A DNA stretch of 64,000 nt, taken from Leptodontidium sp. MPI-SDFR-AT-0119. Lineage: Eukaryota; Ascomycota; Leotiomycetes; Helotiales; Leptodontidiaceae. Within the stretch, counting starts at the first letter, position 1, and each line of letters starts with the position of its first letter. The stretch is taken from contig JAHLEZ010000011.1 in the NCBI GenBank assembly GCA_020726505.1, positions 372,001 to 436,000 of the forward strand, given 5' to 3'. Position numbers and translations under genes: made by a program. This document shows, in pieces, positions 24,262 through 34,688 of the stretch. Under the pieces are notes generated by a model. That model was given only the letters and a program-made list of their open reading frames with translations. It ran no database searches and was not told the origin of the DNA.

Positions 24262-25036
24262 ATGGTATGATCTCTCTACAGTCAACATACATTGCGATAC
24301 AATTATGCGAGCATTGGCTAATCAGATGTGATGTTCTATAGTCTGCACAAAACTCCGCAGGTATCCAGACCCTGCTCGATGTACGTATCCCACGGCGGCT
24401 GCTGGAGCTTGGGCTCTTGGGAAGGAGATACCGGTGCTGGTCATGATGCTGATGATGATGGTTGGATAGGCTGAGAGGGAGGCGCAGAAGATTGTTCAGA
24501 TAGGTAAGTTTGTCTGCCTGTTCTGGTTTGGTCTTATGGCTGGGAATTGGAATTGGATATTGATTGATGGATTGTTGCTAACTATTTGGTGTATAGCTAG
24601 AGAATGTGAGGAATTCCCAAGAGAACATACAGCACATCTGCTACGGCTTCGAGGAAGGAGGAGAGCTAATTGGAGTAGACCGCACGAAGCGCGTAAAGGA
24701 AGCCAGAGACGAGGCAAAGAAGGAGATTGATGCGTATAAGAAGTCGAAGGATGATGAGTTCAAGAAGTTCGAGTCTGAGGTACGATTGGTGGCATTCTTC
24801 CTCTCCAGAATCCTCTAGCAGACATGCTATTGGAGGACTACTGTACTGATACGGACTTCTAGCACACCAGCGGCAACAAGAAGGCCGAGCAGGACGCGAA
24901 CAAGGATGCCGAGATCAAGATAAAGGAGATTCATGTCGCTGGCAAGAAGGGACAAGATGCTGTCGTGCAGGATCTGTTGAATGCGGTCTTCGATGTCAAG
25001 CCTGTGGTTCCAGAACGTATCGAGGCTCCAAAATAA
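24262..25036 (+). CDS. VMA10: V-type proton ATPase subunit G
   Basis: Six coding exons: 24262-24264, 24342-24380, 24470-24503, 24597-24605, 24679-24779 and 24863-25036; 119 residues against 114 in yeast. Exon 1 contributes the ATG alone, which is followed directly by GTATGA, and exon 4 is only 9 nt. With that microexon the protein reads KIVQIAREYRTKRVKEARDEA, matching the conserved subunit G core; skipping it loses AREY. The product starts MSAQNSAGIQTLLDAEREA and ends in a charged coiled coil. Subunit G pairs with E in the peripheral stalk that holds V1 to Vo on vacuolar and endosomal membranes. Phase is exact at all five junctions. Confidence 0.95.
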
Positions 25037-25543
25037 GCTGGTTGATGCCTTGAGGGAGTAGGGATGTCTTTGGGATTGGCTGGCTTGGGTTCGGAGAAGG
25101 CATCGTCAGGGGGCTTTGATTGCTTGGGAACTCGATGAGAGAGAGAAAGACGGACAGAGATCGCTGTATAGAGTATTTTGCAATTCAAGAAGATATCCCA
25201 CCCGAGTTTCGAGCTACTGGATCTATCGCTTGTTGCGATGTTGATATCGGCTCTTCAGGCCGCGAACGCCACATATTTTCAAACATAGTTGGTAATATTT
25301 CAAAACACTGCAGTACTCGAAATGTCGTGTGATAATAAATTTACTAAACTGTTGCGTTTTCAATTGACTATCCAAAATCACATGCTTCACTGACTCGGGC
25401 CTGGTGCATTTCACTTCTCAACGACGTCACTGCTCCATCGCGAAAACCAAACCATCAACACCACAACGCGCCTTCCTCCCTCCCCTCCCTCACAATGGCA
25501 TCTCTACACCAACACATTCAAACCCAATGCATAGCCCACAGCA
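25037..25543. other. Intergenic with lipase leader and upstream ATG
   Basis: It contains the VMA10 3' flank and the leader of the lipase gene. An ATG at 25495 opens a 45-codon frame that overlaps the lipase start out of frame; it could lower translation or be absent from the mRNA if transcription starts later. Confidence 0.45.
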
Positions 25544-26793
25544 ATGACAACACCAGTAGCAGCTCGTGTGGCACGCACGAGATGGCTTCTCCAAAATGTG
25601 CCTCGTCGCCCTCACACACGCCCTACGACTATCCTTAATCCCCCCTCTGCGATCCTATACAAACCAATGTCCCTCCCGCTGTCTACGACCTGCTGCTGCT
25701 GTTCTTTGGAGAAGAAAGGGAAAGCTGAGAATGTTAGGAGTGTGAATGTGAATCCTGGGGAGCAGAAGAAGAAGACGGAAAGTGATCCAAGGATCAACGA
25801 TCTCGGGAGGGCTATTGAGGATGATTTTGCTACGATTAGAGAGACTTATGGTAGGCATACCCACCACTCCTCTCTTGCAAGGCGCTTGAAGTTATTGGAG
25901 GAAGGATTGGGGAGAGACATAAAAGCAAAGCTAACACACCCAGCAACTCCCAAACACCCAATTGTCCTCGCCCACGGCCTCCTAGGCTTCGACGAACTCC
26001 GACTCGCAGGTTCTCTCCTCCCAGGGGTCCACTACTGGCGCGGTATTACGGACGCCATGCGCGCGAACGGCATCGAAGTAATAACCGCTTCAGTCCCAGC
26101 ATCCGGCAGCATCGAAGAACGAGCCCTCAAACTCGGACAGGACATAGCATCCAAAGCGAACGGCAAGAGCGTCAACATCATCGCACACAGCATGGGCGGT
26201 TTGGACGCGCGCTACATGATCTCCCGTCTCAAACCAGACAATGTCAACGTCCTCTCCCTGACTACGGTAGCGAGTCCACACCGCGGGTCCAGCTTTGCGG
26301 ATTATGTGTTCCAGGAACTTGGGCCGTCGTATCTGCCGCGTGTGTATAGGTGGTTTGATAAAGTGGGCATTAGTACTGGTGCTTTCAAGCAGTTGACGAC
26401 GAAGTATATGCGCGAGGAGTTCAATCCTAAGACGCCGGATGTTCCTGGTGTAAGGTACTTTTCGTATGGAGCGGCCGTGCAGCCTAGTCTCTGGAGTGCA
26501 TTTCGGCAGCCGCATAGGGTGGTGGAGAGGATGGAAGGTGCGAATGATGGGTTAGTGAGTGTGGAGAGTGCGAGATGGGGGACGTATAAGGGAACGTTGG
26601 TTGATGTTAGTCATTTGGACTTGATCAATTGGACGAACAGGCTGAGGTGGGTAGTGTGGCAGCTGGTGGGCAATGAGAGGAAGTGAGTTCTTGCTTCCCA
26701 TCCTGAGATTGAGATCATGCTGACTAGGAAAGGTTTAATGCTATTGCTTTCTACTTGGATATTGCGGATATGCTTTCAAAGGAAGGATTATAG
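25544..26793 (+). CDS. TGL2: Tgl2-like mitochondrial triacylglycerol lipase
   Basis: Two exons, 25544-26682 and 26733-26793, give 399 residues; the second exon supplies the conserved tail FNAIAFYLDIADMLSKEGL. The N-terminal ~45 residues are Arg/Thr/Pro-rich with no acidic residue (MTTPVAARVARTRWLLQNV), like a mitochondrial presequence. The alpha/beta-hydrolase core shows VLAHGLLGFDEL (oxyanion hole), NIIAHSMGGLDARY (nucleophile serine), TVASPHRGSS, an acid in GANDGLVSVESA and the histidine in VDVSHLDLINW. Yeast Tgl2 is a mitochondrial lipase acting on tri- and diacylglycerols; the same role is inferred. The start at 25544 is preceded by an out-of-frame ATG at 25495. Confidence 0.85.
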
Positions 26794-27888
26794 AACAGGG
26801 AGCTGGCGAGTCTCGTCCTACAGGAATTGGCAGGCTGTGGCTACTGAGGGACCCGGATATGGAACTAGAACCAATAACCAGGTCGAGCATAGACATAACT
26901 TATGAAGCAGAAACAGAACTGTAATGCCGAAGAGAGGAACCCTAAATGAAATACCCTCCTCAAATCCCTCTGTGTTTTGACTTACTAGTCTTTTCCTTCT
27001 GCTTCCGATTGTGCTTCTTTTACTCTACCTCTTCTCTTAGTTTGCTACCAGAATCCATGGAACTCAAGGGAGGGAAATAATGAAAGATTTTCTTTTGTCT
27101 TTTGCCAAGTCATGCCTGTCTTTTTGGTGACTTGAAAGGCTGATTGAAAACTCATGATTCGAGAGCTACACAGGTATCGTTCACTGTAAAGAAAACACAA
27201 TGTCAGAGCCAAAGAGAGATGCTTGAAACAAGAAGCTATTTTGAAATCAGACTTCCAAGTAAGATGAGAAGAGAGACAATCAGTGGGGCTTATTGACAAA
27301 GCTTGGTTCAATTATTAGTACTATTTGCGCTTATTTCATTGAATTGCGAGACGTTCAGGCCAAAGCATGAATTGAGTGAGAAGCCAGCTTGAGTGATCTT
27401 TCTACTACCGATGCTGGGGTTGCGAGTCAATTACTATCCACTGTGGAAGCAGTGTCCCGGGCCTGTCTTGAGACGTTCAGAGGAACGATTTTATCCATGG
27501 TTGTGTTTTCATCACTGGGTGGGCGGTGGTAGTGGTGCAGGGTAGGCAGGGTTGAGAGTCCTCGCTTAAATGTTTGGATATGGGAAAATAAACAAAAACA
27601 CAAATTGGAACAACATGCGACGCGCCGGGCAAAAATGATTCAAATAAGATGCACACACCCCTAGGGAAATAAATGGCAGGTGTGAATGGAGTTTGGAAAC
27701 TTTTTGTTTTAGTAATGAATTTGGATAGTTAAAGGTTGCAAGAATAACAAATCTTTCACTAGCTCAACGCGTTCATCTTCTTCGTTCACTGACGACGAGA
27801 GGAATTCCCTTTTGTTCCTGCTACCCGCTCCTCCTCTCGGCAAAACCTTTGAACCGGCCAGCCAAAAAAGTTTAATTCGAAAAAAGAC
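26794..27888. other. Intergenic
   Basis: No gene seen. It is the 3' flank of the lipase gene and then mixed-composition spacer up to the tRNA-like gene's terminator. Confidence 0.5.
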
Positions 27889-27898
27889 AAAAAAAAAA
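27889..27898 (-). terminator. Pol III terminator of the tRNA-like gene
   Basis: A run of ten T on the minus strand, nine bases past the discriminator base of the tRNA-like sequence. Such a run is the standard RNA polymerase III stop signal. Confidence 0.7.
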
Positions 27899-27907
27899 TT
27901 TAAACTT

Positions 27908-28054
27908 TGGTCAAACTAGGAATCGAACCCAGGTCTCACCCAGTTGCCCCAACCAACCATCAGGTAACGTAAAGCCCGTTAAAGCATGAGTAACCAAAAT
28001 CGAGAGGGAAGGAAGACAAGGCGGGCGTGTTCTAAACCACTGAACTACTCGACC
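27908..28054 (-). tRNA. Intron-containing tRNA-like gene, isotype not assigned
   Basis: The minus strand shows an A box (TAGTTCAGTGG, 28047-28037), a perfect B box (GGTTCGATTCC, 27929-27919) and a T run just downstream. The ends pair as an acceptor stem (GGTCGAG with TTTGACC, two G-T pairs), the D arm as GTTC/GAAC, the T arm as CTGGG/CCTAG, and an anticodon stem as CGCCC/GGGTG with a four-base variable loop as in tRNA-Asp. About 75 extra bases sit in the anticodon loop, long for a fungal tRNA intron. I cannot place an anticodon with U33: the loop begins GCCTTGTC. It is a split tRNA gene with an unusual loop, a degenerate copy, or another Pol III transcript. Confidence 0.5.
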
Positions 28055-28890
28055 TTTGTGAAGATGCTCGAAGGAACTGTATTTAGTTACTTGAGGGAGG
28101 GAAAATTTTAGGGGGCCCGAATGCCAAATTGCTAGGGGCTGGGGTTGTTTGGGTTTGTGACTGGTGGGCAGGATGGAGACACTGGTGGATTGAGGGTGGC
28201 GCTTGGATCTAGGGAGGGTGAGGATAGGATTGGGGCGTATCTGGGGTGAATTGGGGGTGATGGTGGAGGGATGGGAGGGGGATGGTGTGTTAAGGTGGGC
28301 TTTTTAGAGGTGTTCTTTATTCATGACACTGTCTCAGTGGGTGATTTAGCTGCACGAGGACCTTTTTGTTCTTGTTCATAACGTTGTAGATCACTTCCAT
28401 ATGTTTACATCAAGGCATAACGCGTCTTTCTCGTGTGTTTATATTGTTAAAAGAAATGCTGGTGGGTGTTGTTGGCAGTGGATGATAGTGAAGGGCAGGT
28501 CAACAAAGCAACTAAATGAGATAACCTCCCAGGGCAAGTATAAATATTTGTCTTGAAGCTGTAGAGCTTGATGGCCAACAAAATCAGGGGTTAGAATAGC
28601 TATACTGGTATGGCTTTTGGGACTGTGTTTCTGGGATCGGGACTTTGGCAGCTTGCTGGTCAACATAGCATCCAGCGATAAAATAAATGTCTACTTGCTA
28701 CCTTCTCAAAAAATCGCATAAACTACACTGCCAGATAGATAAAGTTCTTGCCAATATTCTTACTATTTACTTTAGATAATATAAGAGCGAGTAGCAATGT
28801 ATATCCTCCCAACTTCAATGTTATCAAAGTCGCAAGAATCAGACGGCATTTCTTTCTACAGAGACTAATACACAAGACCGCCAAATCCGC
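28055..28890. other. Intergenic with a G-rich tract
   Basis: No gene seen. From about 28105 to 28305 the plus strand is very rich in G with little C, with many GGG runs. The remainder is the 3' flank of the P450nor gene. Confidence 0.6.
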
Positions 28891-30399
28891 TTAAAATACA
28901 ACAGACAATTCGCCAATACCCACATCCTTCTGGGGTGGCGAATATTTGACCTCATCAAACGGAATCGCCAACTTCAAATTCGGAAGTTTTTGCCACAACG
29001 TTGCTATCTCAAGTCAGTGCCAGTTCTAAAGTCAGCAGCGGCAGCATGAGGACTCACCGAATACAATTTCCAACTCGGCTCGAGCCAACCACTCAGCTAC
29101 ACATCTATAACAGGCAAATCAGCGATTGCTATCTTCCATGTCTCGGGATTCAATGATGCCTCCCGATTTTCAATCTTAAGAAACAAAAATGGGTCGGATA
29201 AGCTGACCTATGCGGACCCCACCCATACCCCAACGCCTCCTCGCTTCCCCTCACACGCTTCATATCGAACTGATCAGCCGTCTCACCAAAAACCTCCTCG
29301 TCACGATTCCCACTCTGCGTAGCAGCAATAATACCCTCTCCAGCTTTAATCAACTTCCCACCATACTCAACATCCACCTTCGCAACTCTCTTCGTCGCCA
29401 AAGCAGACGCAGTGTGGAATCTACACAGCTCCTCCACGAACGGCGCTGTCCACTTCTCCGGATCCTGTTTCAGAGACTCGAGTTGATCGGGATGTTCGAG
29501 GAGCGTGACGACGCCGAGTGCGATCATGGACACCATTGTTGCGTTCCCGGCGACAAGGAGGAGGAATGCGATCTGTACTACGTCGGCTTGGGTTAGGTGG
29601 CCTGGGATGAGCTGTTCTTTCACGAGAAGGGAAATCAAGTCTCCTTTGGGTTCGGAAAGTCGAGCTGTTACCAGCGAGTCCATGTAGGATAGGAGAGCGG
29701 CGTTTGCGTTTGAGGCTTCTGTTGCGGTGCCTGAGCCATTAGAGCGAATAGCGGCGAAGTTGGTGAGCTTTGGGAGATCGGCGAGGGGAACACCGAGGAT
29801 GCTGTAGATTGTCTGTTTGGTTGAGAGTTAGATGTGATCTCGCCTCCGAAATGGGAATGTTTTAGAAAGGGGAGAGTACATAAGATGGAACCGGCAAAGC
29901 AAACTTCTCCACGAAGTCGAAGGGTTCGGATCCTCCTTCAGTGATCATCTTGTCGAGGAGGGTGTTGACTGTCTCCTGGATCTGGGGGCGCATGCTATCG
30001 ATGTGTTGTTTCGTGAAGATGGACTCCACCATGCCTCTTTGCTGCATATGCTGGGGCGGGTCCATGTCGACGAAGGTAGGCTTGTTTTTGGCTGCTTCTT
30101 TACCGCCTGCCGATAGTTCCGGGAAACCTGGTCTGTTGCGTTGCTGATTGATGTTAATTTATAACTATGTAGGAATAGTTGTATTGGAACTTGATACATA
30201 CTTTTGAGAGTCTCTCGTCAGTGAGAACTGCGCAAATATCTTTGTGCTTGACGATCAGCCATGCGAGACTGCCATCGAAGAGTTCAACTTGAGAGACTGG
30301 GTCTGTGGCTCGTAGTTGAGCATATTCTAGTGCTGGAGTGGTTCCTGATGGACGAGCGAAGGGAAATTTGGGGGGTGTTGATGCTGTAACAGACCCCAT
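28891..30399 (-). CDS. CYP55A: Cytochrome P450nor, nitric-oxide reductase (CYP55 family)
   Basis: Five exons, 30399-30202, 30143-29880, 29812-29208, 29104-29058 and 29003-28891, phase-consistent, 408 residues (Fusarium P450nor is 403). It lacks an N-terminal membrane anchor, as CYP55 enzymes do. Diagnostic stretches: [55 protein letters not shown], the I-helix [20 protein letters not shown], the ExxR region [13 protein letters not shown], and the haem cysteine rebuilt across the third junction (GWGPHR then [12 protein letters not shown]). The enzyme reduces two NO to N2O directly with NADH or NADPH in fungal denitrification and NO detoxification, in mitochondria or cytosol. Without a clear presequence a cytosolic form is likeliest here. 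The family is thought to derive from actinobacterial CYP105-type genes by ancient transfer. Confidence 0.95.
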
Positions 30400-31487
30400 T
30401 GTGAAGGACTGGAAATTGAACCGTTAAGGGATAACTTAATGATTTGATGTTGATTATAGGTGTGTGTGTCTTGCAATCGTTAGAGAAGTGAATGGAGACG
30501 AATCTCCCATCCGAATCTTCTCCTCCCTTTATATGCAAGCATCTCTCCGCGGACTTGCACTTCAATGACGCTTCACGAACCTCACTTGCATATTGTAGGA
30601 TCCATACCTTGGCAAGGCAGAAGATTCCCATGACTAGGTCCCAATCAGCATGTGTTCATAACAAATCATACGATCACCACGTTTGTAAATCTCAGCCCTG
30701 CAACTCCGGACGCTGTCATTGGATACTTCCAAAGCATGTTCTGCAAGCTCCTCTTTCTTTTTCTCCAGGGTCCCTGGCTCATGTGCGTAATCGTTCCACT
30801 GCAGAATCAATCAGCAAAAAAATATGCATTGCATATGTAATACCCCAGACTTCTCCTGGTGACCCGAATGGAGTCTTGGCAGAAATCTGCATATCCTATT
30901 CTCCATTGCCGAGTACCCATGGAGATGCAAGATGTGGGCGACTTTGTCAGCAGGTATTACACTACATACGAGATGAAGAACTAGGCATCGAATGAGGAGA
31001 CTATTTGCAATACTTTCATAGAAGGCAAGGAGGGCGGGAAGCTGCAAGCACCAGCAAGAAAGTCTAGCTGCTCATCCCTCTTTGGAAGTTGCTGCACCTT
31101 TTGGGCATTTTTAAGAGATGGGTTCAGTGGTAGGACTTGATTATTCCTTACTCATCCGGTCTGCATATACAAAAGCACTTGTCGCATCATGGCTTAGGCT
31201 GTCTCAATGAGCAAGGGGACTAAATGGCTCATTGACGCTGGGCTTTTTGGTATCTTCCATTCTGGCACGACAACGGGTTAGAATGCCAGACGATCTTTTC
31301 GAAAGTGGGGAAATGCATTGTGTGCAAACTTTTTATTTGAGGTCGTAAGTGCAGCGAGTGTTGTTGCCGGTGGATGTACAAGTTCCTGGGCCGCTCTCAG
31401 TTGCTCGCAGTATTGACCTGGGTGGCTGAAGGGGTTTGTTTCCAGGTCGTAATTGCTCACATCTCGTGCCGTAAAAGCCTGCAGATC
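30400..31487. other. Intergenic, P450nor upstream region
   Basis: No gene, RNA or long repeat recognised. It is the presumed promoter side of the P450nor gene and the 3' flank of the rhodanese-protein gene. I could not identify nitrate- or hypoxia-responsive sites with confidence. Confidence 0.5.
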
Positions 31488-32921
31488 TCAATCAATTGTC
31501 TTGAATTGAATATTGATGCCGTGGACGTTTTGCGTCTTCTTCTTGGCCTTCCTCCAACCTTGTGTTCCGGGAGTTCTTTCCTCATTGGCTCCCCAAAGTT
31601 CGGCTTCTCTTTCTCTCTCACAAGTACATATGGGTCTCGGTCTGGCCTTTTCTATCTCTGAATCGTTCGAGGAGGCTTGTTTGTCAAAATCTTCACAATT
31701 CTGACAGCACCTTGGGTCTCCCAACTCGCAACTTTCGCAAACAACGAGGACAAGATGACAGCCTTTCGATCGACACTTGCTGAGTCTATCGCAGGAATTT
31801 CGGCACATATGACATGTCGATACCGGCTCCGTCGCTGGGGATGTATCCAACCCAGTTGAGCCTCTCGCATCGAAGACGTAGTTCCTTCCTCGAAACAGCG
31901 AATCCTCAGGACGCTTCTTCCCTGATTTGATCTCATCATCCATCCAAGTCAAATAAGCAGCGATGCCACCATTCAGCGTACACACCCTATCCCCGTCATC
32001 CTTCTCCATGTTCTCCTGCAGAAACCTCGCTCCTTTCTCACATCTTATCCCACCAGTACAGTAAGTCATGATCTGTCTCGGTCCAGTTGTCTTACTTGCT
32101 CCTGGCCCACTCATCTGCTTCTTCACATATTGCGGCCATTGTGAGAACCTTCTGATCGCAGGTCGCAAAGCCGCCTCGCCAGTTTTCGGGTCAACAAAAT
32201 ATCCAATGCGTGATTCGTAATGATTACGGACATCAAGAAGCATCGTAGCAGGATCGCTATGGCATCTCTCGTGGAATTCCTCTGGGCTCAGGCTCTCGAT
32301 CTGGTCCCATTGAGCTGGGACATAATTCGTAACTCCCATCGGCGTGATCTCTGATGTCACACGAACGCTGGCCGGAGAGCCACCAAAAACACATGCGCAT
32401 CCTCCAGGCGTTGGTTTAAAGAACTGACGTTGTTCCTCTGGAGTGGATAAGTCCAGTCCAGAGAATGACCAGTGTGAAATACACTCTTGCATGTACTCTT
32501 CGATGGCAATTTTCGTACCGCCCACCGTGATATTAAACCCTTCGTTTGCTATGCGAATTTTGCCTCCTATGTTGAGCTTTTTCGTAGAGGCTGTGTGAAA
32601 TTCAACAAGAGAGGAGCTTTTGGCTCGCAAGGTTTGGTAGGGAGTGGGAAGAGAAGGGGAGGCATCGAAATAACGGTAAAAGAGAAGAACGAGTCCATCA
32701 CCAGACTGTGAGGCTGCGCAAGTGCATGTGAATGCAACTGGATCAGATGATCCGGTAGGAAGTCGTGACTCTTTCATCTCGACTGGCATGAATTGTTGAG
32801 AAGATGTGTGGAACCGACAACGACCAGGGCTAGAAGAGTGAAAATAAACAGAAAACCGGGCCATTGTATCACGTGGTCCACACCTGATATGCAGTGCTTC
32901 TCTTCTGCCAATGTTGGACAA
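31488..32921 (-). CDS. TrhO/TSTD2-type rhodanese protein (tRNA uridine hydroxylase-like)
   Basis: A single intact frame of 477 residues. After an Arg/Ser-rich N-terminus comes the TrhO N-terminal domain (LLFYRYF, GGKIRIANEGFNITVGGT), then a rhodanese domain with MLLDVRNHYESRIGYF and the catalytic loop YCTGGIRCEKGARFL, whose first cysteine is the expected nucleophile. NGGIAAYLTWMDD closes the domain. A C-terminal Cys-rich part (CHMCRNSCDRLSKCRSKGC, CESCELGDPRCC) resembles the tail of bacterial YceA/TrhO and animal TSTD2. Bacterial TrhO makes 5-hydroxyuridine in the wobble position of tRNA; a similar role is inferred. Start 32921 is the first ATG; MARFSVYF at 32864 is an alternative that looks like a mitochondrial presequence. 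No intron is needed. Confidence 0.85.
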   Translation of the reverse strand: MSNIGRREALHIRCGPRDTMARFSVYFHSSSPGRCRFHTSSQQFMPVEMKESRLPTGSSDPVAFTCTCAASQSGDGLVLLFYRYFDASPSLPTPYQTLRAKSSSLVEFHTASTKKLNIGGKIRIANEGFNITVGGTKIAIEEYMQECISHWSFSGLDLSTPEEQRQFFKPTPGGCACVFGGSPASVRVTSEITPMGVTNYVPAQWDQIESLSPEEFHERCHSDPATMLLDVRNHYESRIGYFVDPKTGEAALRPAIRRFSQWPQYVKKQMSGPGASKTTGPRQIMTYCTGGIRCEKGARFLQENMEKDDGDRVCTLNGGIAAYLTWMDDEIKSGKKRPEDSLFRGRNYVFDARGSTGLDTSPATEPVSTCHMCRNSCDRLSKCRSKGCHLVLVVCESCELGDPRCCQNCEDFDKQASSNDSEIEKARPRPICTCEREREAELWGANEERTPGTQGWRKAKKKTQNVHGINIQFKTID

Positions 32922-33797
32922 AAGAAAGCAAAGAAAGCATAACGGGCCGTCAAAGAACCAAGGCTTTGAACTTGAATTCTTTGAACCTGTCGATGTAACG
33001 GAAGTCTCCTAGGTACAAAAGTTCCGCTCTACAAGGAAGCATATGTTGCGACTCACAGATGAAAGAGAAAAAAAAGGGGTAAAGCGATCTGATGTGAACT
33101 ATGAATGTTTATTTCATTGTCAGTGTTGATACTTTGTTCCTTTCGATACAATGAGATTGTGGCAGTAAGGAAATACTAGAGGATCAGTCTTCATTGCTCA
33201 CTTCAGGTGGTTTCAGAATCAAGCTCTATCTAAGACAAGGTTTCGCAGGAGTTGTTTAATTGTCGCTGAATTTCCTGGTACATTTGGAAATCTAGATAGA
33301 CAGTGCAGTCACAAGAATCGTAATATAAATAAGTTGTAATATGAACACCTAGTTATTCTTCTTGGCTCGGGGATAAGCTAGGAATTCTCTGGTGGGATAT
33401 GAGGAGCCAAAATTCACCCAGAAATCACTTTCACTGTCTGATTCGAAGCACCTGCAAGGGCGATCCGAATGGACAAGACAATGGAATTCTGCGAGCAGAC
33501 GTGGAGCAGGTGTTCAAGGAGTTGAAAGATCTACGATCAACGGGGGTTTGGAAGAGGTGTTCAAAGGTTGGTTGAATTGAGCGTTATCCTTTGGAAGAGA
33601 GGAGCAGAGAGCTGGGTAATAACCTGTCTAGCCTGTGATGGCTTACAGTACGCAAGCATGCACTAGACTAGAGAACTGCGCTAGTGGGCGACACGTTCGC
33701 AGCTACCATGGTCGTCAACCACTACTGACTCTCGATGCTATCTGTCAAGTATGCCCAAGTTCATCATCGGCTTCAAAGCCTCCATCACCAGTAGCTC
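32922..33797. other. Intergenic
   Basis: No gene seen; open frames are short and lack splice partners or domains. It is the upstream region of the rhodanese gene and the 3' flank of the first 2EXR gene. Confidence 0.5.
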
Positions 33798-34688
33798 CTA
33801 AACCCGCACGCCGCCCAGAGTAAATCCCATACGTTTGAAAATCGGAATCTTGAAGTCGGCCTCCTTCGTGATTGGCAAATCGAAACCGAGGATACCACAG
33901 ACTCTTAGGTCAATTGGTCGGCTGGTGAGCCTTGAAATGGACTCGTTCATCTCGTCATCAAATTCCTCGTATTCACCCTCCTCCAAATCCACAAGTTGAA
34001 GTTCTACACCAGATTGAACTGCCTCCTCTGGCAGTTGTGTTGGCAGCCGATCCACGAGTATGAACTCTGACCCAGGACAGGTCCAAGCCAGAACTTTGAG
34101 CCATAAGTAGGGGCCATAGCTGGTATTCTTAAGAACGTCGGTATTGAAAGCAATGGTCCTAAGCCTATGACAGGCAGCCGCGTCGGAGAGCTTGATAGTG
34201 GCTATGGCAGATCTCCACTCATTTCCTCTGCAGCAGGTCGAAGTGAAGTAGACGGTATCATTGGCTGACATCAGAACCTTCCCATACATTGCTTTGGACA
34301 TCCTAACAGGTTGTCTGTCATATTGCAACCTCGAAGCTATGTACAGGTCGAAGACAGGTTTGAGGACCTCCAAAGCCGTAGCTCTAGATTCGGAGGATGC
34401 ATAGAGAATTGCGAGATTAGTGATTGAGGAGGGGATTCCTATTGGTTCCAGGAACGCAACAATCGCATTGTAGACACGAGGGACATGGCAGGCTTCTTTG
34501 AAGATCTGGCGGCGCAGCTCTAGAGGAAGCTTTGGGAAGTAGGTGAAGGTACTGAAAAGGTCACCATCCACCTTGTTGATCTCTCCATTAGGCTGCTGGG
34601 ATAAGTCGCTACTGGAGTCCAGTACATTCACAGGTGTGTTTTGGTCGTCGCTAATCAAGAGATGGGTTGAGGCTGAAGATGGAGTCAT
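33798..34688 (-). CDS. 2EXR-domain protein, intact copy 1 of the cluster
   Basis: A 296-residue frame starting MTPSSASTHL. The first ~55 residues are polar and disordered; the 2EXR motif follows at ~58-80 (FTYFPKLPLELRRQIFKEAC), then PRVYNAI and a long alpha/beta region ending KRMGFTLGGVRV. The frame stays open upstream to 34904, but a GTGAGTAAAC donor at about 34830 indicates a leader intron, so the start is placed at 34688. 2EXR is an expanded fungal family of unknown biochemical role, possibly related to F-box-like substrate recognition (inference). The C-terminal G-x-(V/I)-R-(V/I) is shared with the two plus-strand relatives at 35.3-38 kb, from which this gene is divergent. Confidence 0.8.
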   Translation of the reverse strand: MTPSSASTHLLISDDQNTPVNVLDSSSDLSQQPNGEINKVDGDLFSTFTYFPKLPLELRRQIFKEACHVPRVYNAIVAFLEPIGIPSSITNLAILYASSESRATALEVLKPVFDLYIASRLQYDRQPVRMSKAMYGKVLMSANDTVYFTSTCCRGNEWRSAIATIKLSDAAACHRLRTIAFNTDVLKNTSYGPYLWLKVLAWTCPGSEFILVDRLPTQLPEEAVQSGVELQLVDLEEGEYEEFDDEMNESISRLTSRPIDLRVCGILGFDLPITKEADFKIPIFKRMGFTLGGVRV

